Assembly: GCA_023379725.1 (NCBI GenBank)
Contig: JAMCPC010000030.1
Span: 1-8,492 of the forward strand
DNA from: Actinomycetota bacterium
GTDB taxonomy: Bacteria > Actinomycetota > Acidimicrobiia > Acidimicrobiales > JAMCPL01
Length of the DNA: 8,492 bases
Direction of reading: 5' to 3'
The stretch's first letter is position 1. The number at the start of each line of letters is the position of its first letter. Position numbers and translations under genes: made by a program. This document shows, piece after piece, positions 6,782-8,492 of the stretch. Below the pieces are notes generated by a model. It had not been told where the DNA came from and did not search any database. It worked only from the letters and a program-made list of their open reading frames with translations.

Positions 6782-8023
6782 TCAGTCCTCGTCGTCATCA
6801 TTCTCGTCGTCCCAGTCATCATCATCATCATCCCAGTCGTCCTCGTCCTCGTCCTCATCCTCCCACTCCTTGAGATAATCCCACGCATCCTCGTCGTCCT
6901 CGTCCTCCTCATCCTCGTCGTCATCATCCCAGTCGTCTTCGTCGTCTTCCAAGTATTCCTCAACTGTATTTCTACCGTTTCCACTGCGCCCTTCGTTGTT
7001 GCCTTTCGTCGACAATCTGGTATTTAGATGGATTATGTCGGCTTCCAGGTCGTCCTCTTGGTCGAGAAGATTGCTTATATGCAGGTAACGCTCCAACTCG
7101 GTTGCAATTTCGTCTCCGGTGGGAACTTGGCCTATATCCAGCGGATTTCCCTCCGAACCGTCCAAACGCTGCTCGAGGTCCTGCACCATTTTCGAGTGCT
7201 CCTCGGATCGGTTCATCATATCGTTTATCCGGTTCAGTGTTTTGTCGGATGCAGCCATAAGGCTGTTTGTGGGCAGTGACAGATTGGTTACCTCGCATAG
7301 CCCATTTACCAGTGCCAAGCTCGCAGGTGAAAATGGCATAGAAGCTACGTAATGAGGCACACGAGCCCAGAGACCTATTGCTGGGATCGATAAATCCGGG
7401 ATGGCGTGCTCCAGGATACCCCATATTCCGCTAGGAACCTGTATTGTCCCACGCACTACACCTATCTTTCTGGCCAGATCACTGTAGTTGCTTTGAGCGG
7501 TAGCTGCCAGGCGTACAGGTCGTGTGTGAGGGACAGGAGCTGGAAAGGCTCCCAGGCCAACTGCCATACTGACACCGAGGTCGTTGCATATAGACAGTAT
7601 GGAGTTTACGAATTCATTCCAATGAAAGTCAGGCTCGGGGCCGACCAGGTAGCAGATGTCTTTCCCGTTAAGATCCTTTCCGGCAAGCATATGAGTAGCT
7701 GGCCACATAGGGGATTCGCTGACACCGTCGGTAATTTGGATGATTGGCCGCCTTGCACGGCGATCCAGGAAAAAATCATCGTCAAATGTCGCAATTATCC
7801 TGACATCGGATAAGCTCGTTTCATCTGGAGCCAGGTTTATCGTAGTGATGGCAGGTAGATTGTTTTGTGAAAAGATGCGTTTGCTGTATTCGCTGCTATT
7901 GTCAGATGCCAGCATAGTAACGGCTATTGTGACCGCATTACCTGCGTCCAACCATCCTTCTGTCGCTACTACAAGTACAGGACTGTCAATCTGCTTGTGA
8001 TCAAGTATCTCGTAACGTGACAT
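6782..8023 (-). CDS. PAC2-family protein with long acidic C-terminal tail
   Basis: Member of the PAC2 (proteasome assembly chaperone 2, formerly DUF75) family, common in actinobacteria and archaea. Eukaryotic relatives help assemble the 20S proteasome; the bacterial role is not established. Residues 1-255 form the PAC2 domain: VLVVATEGWLDAGNAVT (16-32) is the signature start, with PIIQITDG (93-100), CYLVGPEPDFHW (124-135), GLGAFPAPVPHTRPV (156-170) and GLWARVPHYVASMPFSPASL (217-236). Residues 256-335 are charged, probably helical and coiled-coil-like. Residues 355-413 form an extreme tail: 47 of 59 residues are Asp or Glu, punctuated by five Trp, broken only by a short AWDYLKEWE island (380-388). 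At 413 residues it is about 100 longer than typical relatives. The start is supported by GGAG (plus 8029-8032) 5 nt upstream, inside the preceding gene; that gene's TAG ends 2 nt before this ATG, suggesting translational coupling. Confidence 0.9.
   Translation of the reverse strand: MSRYEILDHKQIDSPVLVVATEGWLDAGNAVTIAVTMLASDNSSEYSKRIFSQNNLPAITTINLAPDETSLSDVRIIATFDDDFFLDRRARRPIIQITDGVSESPMWPATHMLAGKDLNGKDICYLVGPEPDFHWNEFVNSILSICNDLGVSMAVGLGAFPAPVPHTRPVRLAATAQSNYSDLARKIGVVRGTIQVPSGIWGILEHAIPDLSIPAIGLWARVPHYVASMPFSPASLALVNGLCEVTNLSLPTNSLMAASDKTLNRINDMMNRSEEHSKMVQDLEQRLDGSEGNPLDIGQVPTGDEIATELERYLHISNLLDQEDDLEADIIHLNTRLSTKGNNEGRSGNGRNTVEEYLEDDEDDWDDDDEDEEDEDDEDAWDYLKEWEDEDEDEDDWDDDDDDWDDENDDDED
6785..6961 (-). 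repeat. purine-rich GAN-codon low-complexity tract
   Basis: This is the DNA behind the acidic tail. The minus strand is almost entirely GAC, GAT, GAA and GAG codons, giving a strongly purine-rich coding strand and a TCN-repeat plus strand, including a run of five TCA/TCC-type triplets near 6818-6832. Interruptions are the TGG (Trp) codons and the island around 6870-6884. Imperfect trinucleotide repetition suggests growth by in-frame slippage, so tail length may vary among strains without breaking the frame. Confidence 0.75.
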
Positions 8024-8025
8024 GA

Positions 8026-8343
8026 CTACTCCGGTGTCCCAATTACGCCATCATGTGCAAAGGAGCGGCTATGGCCAATTATCGAGAGACTTTTTATCGT
8101 TATTATAGACAGTGCACATAGACCGACAGCGCCGTTGCTGATCCATACTATGTAGTTGTGAAGCATAAGACCATATACTAGCCACCCCAAGATACCAACA
8201 GTGAACGTAAACAGGTATAACCATGAGAAATCTTTTGCGGTGCGGGTATGCAAGGTCTTGTAGACCTGGGGAATCCAGCATGCTGTCGTAAGAGATGAAG
8301 CTACAATTCCAAAGGTAGTAACCATATATATTAAGGCTAACAC
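8026..8343 (-). CDS. SemiSWEET-type PQ-loop sugar transporter
   Basis: Small membrane protein of the bacterial SemiSWEET (MtN3/saliva, PQ-loop) family. Members dimerise to form a channel-like uniporter for sugars; the sugar here is unknown. Its 105 residues hold the expected single three-helix unit: TM1 about 4-26, TM2 40-60, TM3 66-88. The PQ motif is in CWIPQVYKTLHTRTAKDFSW (22-41), ending TM1. TM2 has GWLVYG (53-58) and TM3 carries the conserved Asn in WISNG (67-71). The start is GTG at 8343, chosen because AGGAGG (plus 8353-8358) lies 9 nt upstream; the ATG at 8325 would remove the first six residues and has no ribosome site. It is the first gene of the minus-strand cluster and ends 2 nt before the PAC2 gene. 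The short C-terminal tail (HSRSFAHDGVIGTPE) is presumably cytosolic or periplasmic. Confidence 0.88.
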   Translation of the reverse strand: MLALIYMVTTFGIVASSLTTACWIPQVYKTLHTRTAKDFSWLYLFTFTVGILGWLVYGLMLHNYIVWISNGAVGLCALSIITIKSLSIIGHSRSFAHDGVIGTPE

Positions 8344-8352
8344 CTAATGAAG

Positions 8353-8358
8353 CCTCCT
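8353..8358 (-). promoter_or_regulatory. ribosome binding site fixing the GTG start of the SemiSWEET gene
   Basis: AGGAGG on the minus strand, 9 nt before GTG at 8343. It is the strongest Shine-Dalgarno match on this strand and the reason to prefer GTG over the downstream ATG. Confidence 0.7.
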
Positions 8359-8384
8359 GTTGCCAAGTTTGCCGTAGCGGTGTT

Positions 8385-8492
8385 TAGTGTAGTGTCCCGC
8401 AAATAACCATGGGTTCCCGCCAGCCAGATGACGCCCCTGGCGGCGTTCTTGTCCTAGACGTAGCTCCAGCTACGCCTTCGTCCTCGGCCTTG
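8385..8492. repeat. GC-rich edge segment with inverted repeats, possible repeat element (partial)
   Basis: From about 8396 composition changes abruptly: 8411-8492 is 54 of 82 G or C (66%), against an AT-leaning upstream region. It starts after a TAGTG duplication (8385-8394) and contains two stem-forming pairs: CCGCCAG (8417-8423) with CTGGCGG (8437-8443), and CGTAGCT (8459-8465) with AGCTACG (8468-8474). Short frames are open to the right edge on both strands (plus from ATG 8409, 28 codons; minus ending with TAA at 8384), but neither has a ribosome site or recognised similarity, so I do not call a gene. Such dyad-rich sequence suggests the end of a dispersed palindromic repeat or small insertion element whose remainder lies beyond the window. 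Any promoter of the minus-strand cluster must lie in or near this segment. Confidence 0.35.

Noticed and set aside
6667..6873. Plus-strand frame giving a His/Pro/Arg-rich peptide
   Set aside because: The odd composition is just the complement of the GAN-repeat acidic tail read in another frame.
7406..7813. 135-codon plus-strand frame opposite the PAC2 gene
   Set aside because: The minus strand here encodes the conserved PAC2 domain; the plus frame has no ribosome site or motif.
8409..8492. 28-codon plus-strand frame from ATG to the right edge
   Set aside because: No ribosome site, no recognised similarity, and it coincides with inverted repeats; kept only as part of a possible repeat element.
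8384..8492. Minus-strand frame ending at 8384, possible 3' end of a gene upstream of the SemiSWEET cluster
   Set aside because: Only about 35 codons are visible, the peptide is not recognised, and more than one frame is open because the segment is GC-rich; it cannot be supported as a CDS from this window.

Overview
The window looks like an ordinary chromosomal stretch of a mid-GC actinobacterium. Three things point that way: the style of the single-chain glycyl-tRNA synthetase, a PAC2-family protein, and a protein of unknown function that resembles a family I recall only from actinobacteria. Moderate GC, free use of ATA and AGA/AGG codons and the glyS-ppdK pairing would fit an acidimicrobial-type lineage. 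That placement is inference; nothing in the window settles it.

Layout, left to right. (1) 1-1022, minus: N-terminal 340 residues of a major facilitator superfamily transporter, cut by the left edge. (2) 1023-1232: divergent promoter and leader region. It contains a 9-codon reading frame with a strong Shine-Dalgarno site whose stop overlaps the glyS start as ATGA. (3) 1233-2630, plus: glyS, class II glycyl-tRNA synthetase with an unusual 35-residue hydrophilic N-terminal extension. (4) 2749-5424, plus: ppdK, pyruvate phosphate dikinase, complete, with the usual regulatory Thr two residues before the catalytic His replaced by Val. (5) 8343 down to 5403, minus: a compact cluster of four genes in the order SemiSWEET-type PQ-loop sugar transporter, PAC2-family protein with a very acidic tail, nitroreductase-family flavoprotein, and a protein of unknown function. 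The cluster converges on ppdK, and the two 3' ends overlap by 22 bp. (6) 8385-8492: a GC-rich stretch with inverted repeats at the right edge that looks unlike its surroundings, possibly the start of a repeat element.

Functionally, the plus-strand pair is translation plus the pyruvate/PEP node of central metabolism. The minus-strand cluster has no obvious shared pathway. SemiSWEET and PAC2 are probably translationally coupled (2-nt gap, with the PAC2 ribosome site inside the SemiSWEET gene). The last gene is preceded by a near-perfect 36-bp AT-rich palindrome that contains two of its possible start codons.

I see no CRISPR array, no tRNA or rRNA gene, no recognisable transposase and no obvious defence or biosynthetic system. 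The most unusual points are the leader ORF before glyS, the 36-bp palindrome, the 59-residue acid/Trp tail on the PAC2 protein, the altered PPDK phosphorylation site, and the recurrence of low-complexity hydrophilic segments in four otherwise unrelated proteins.
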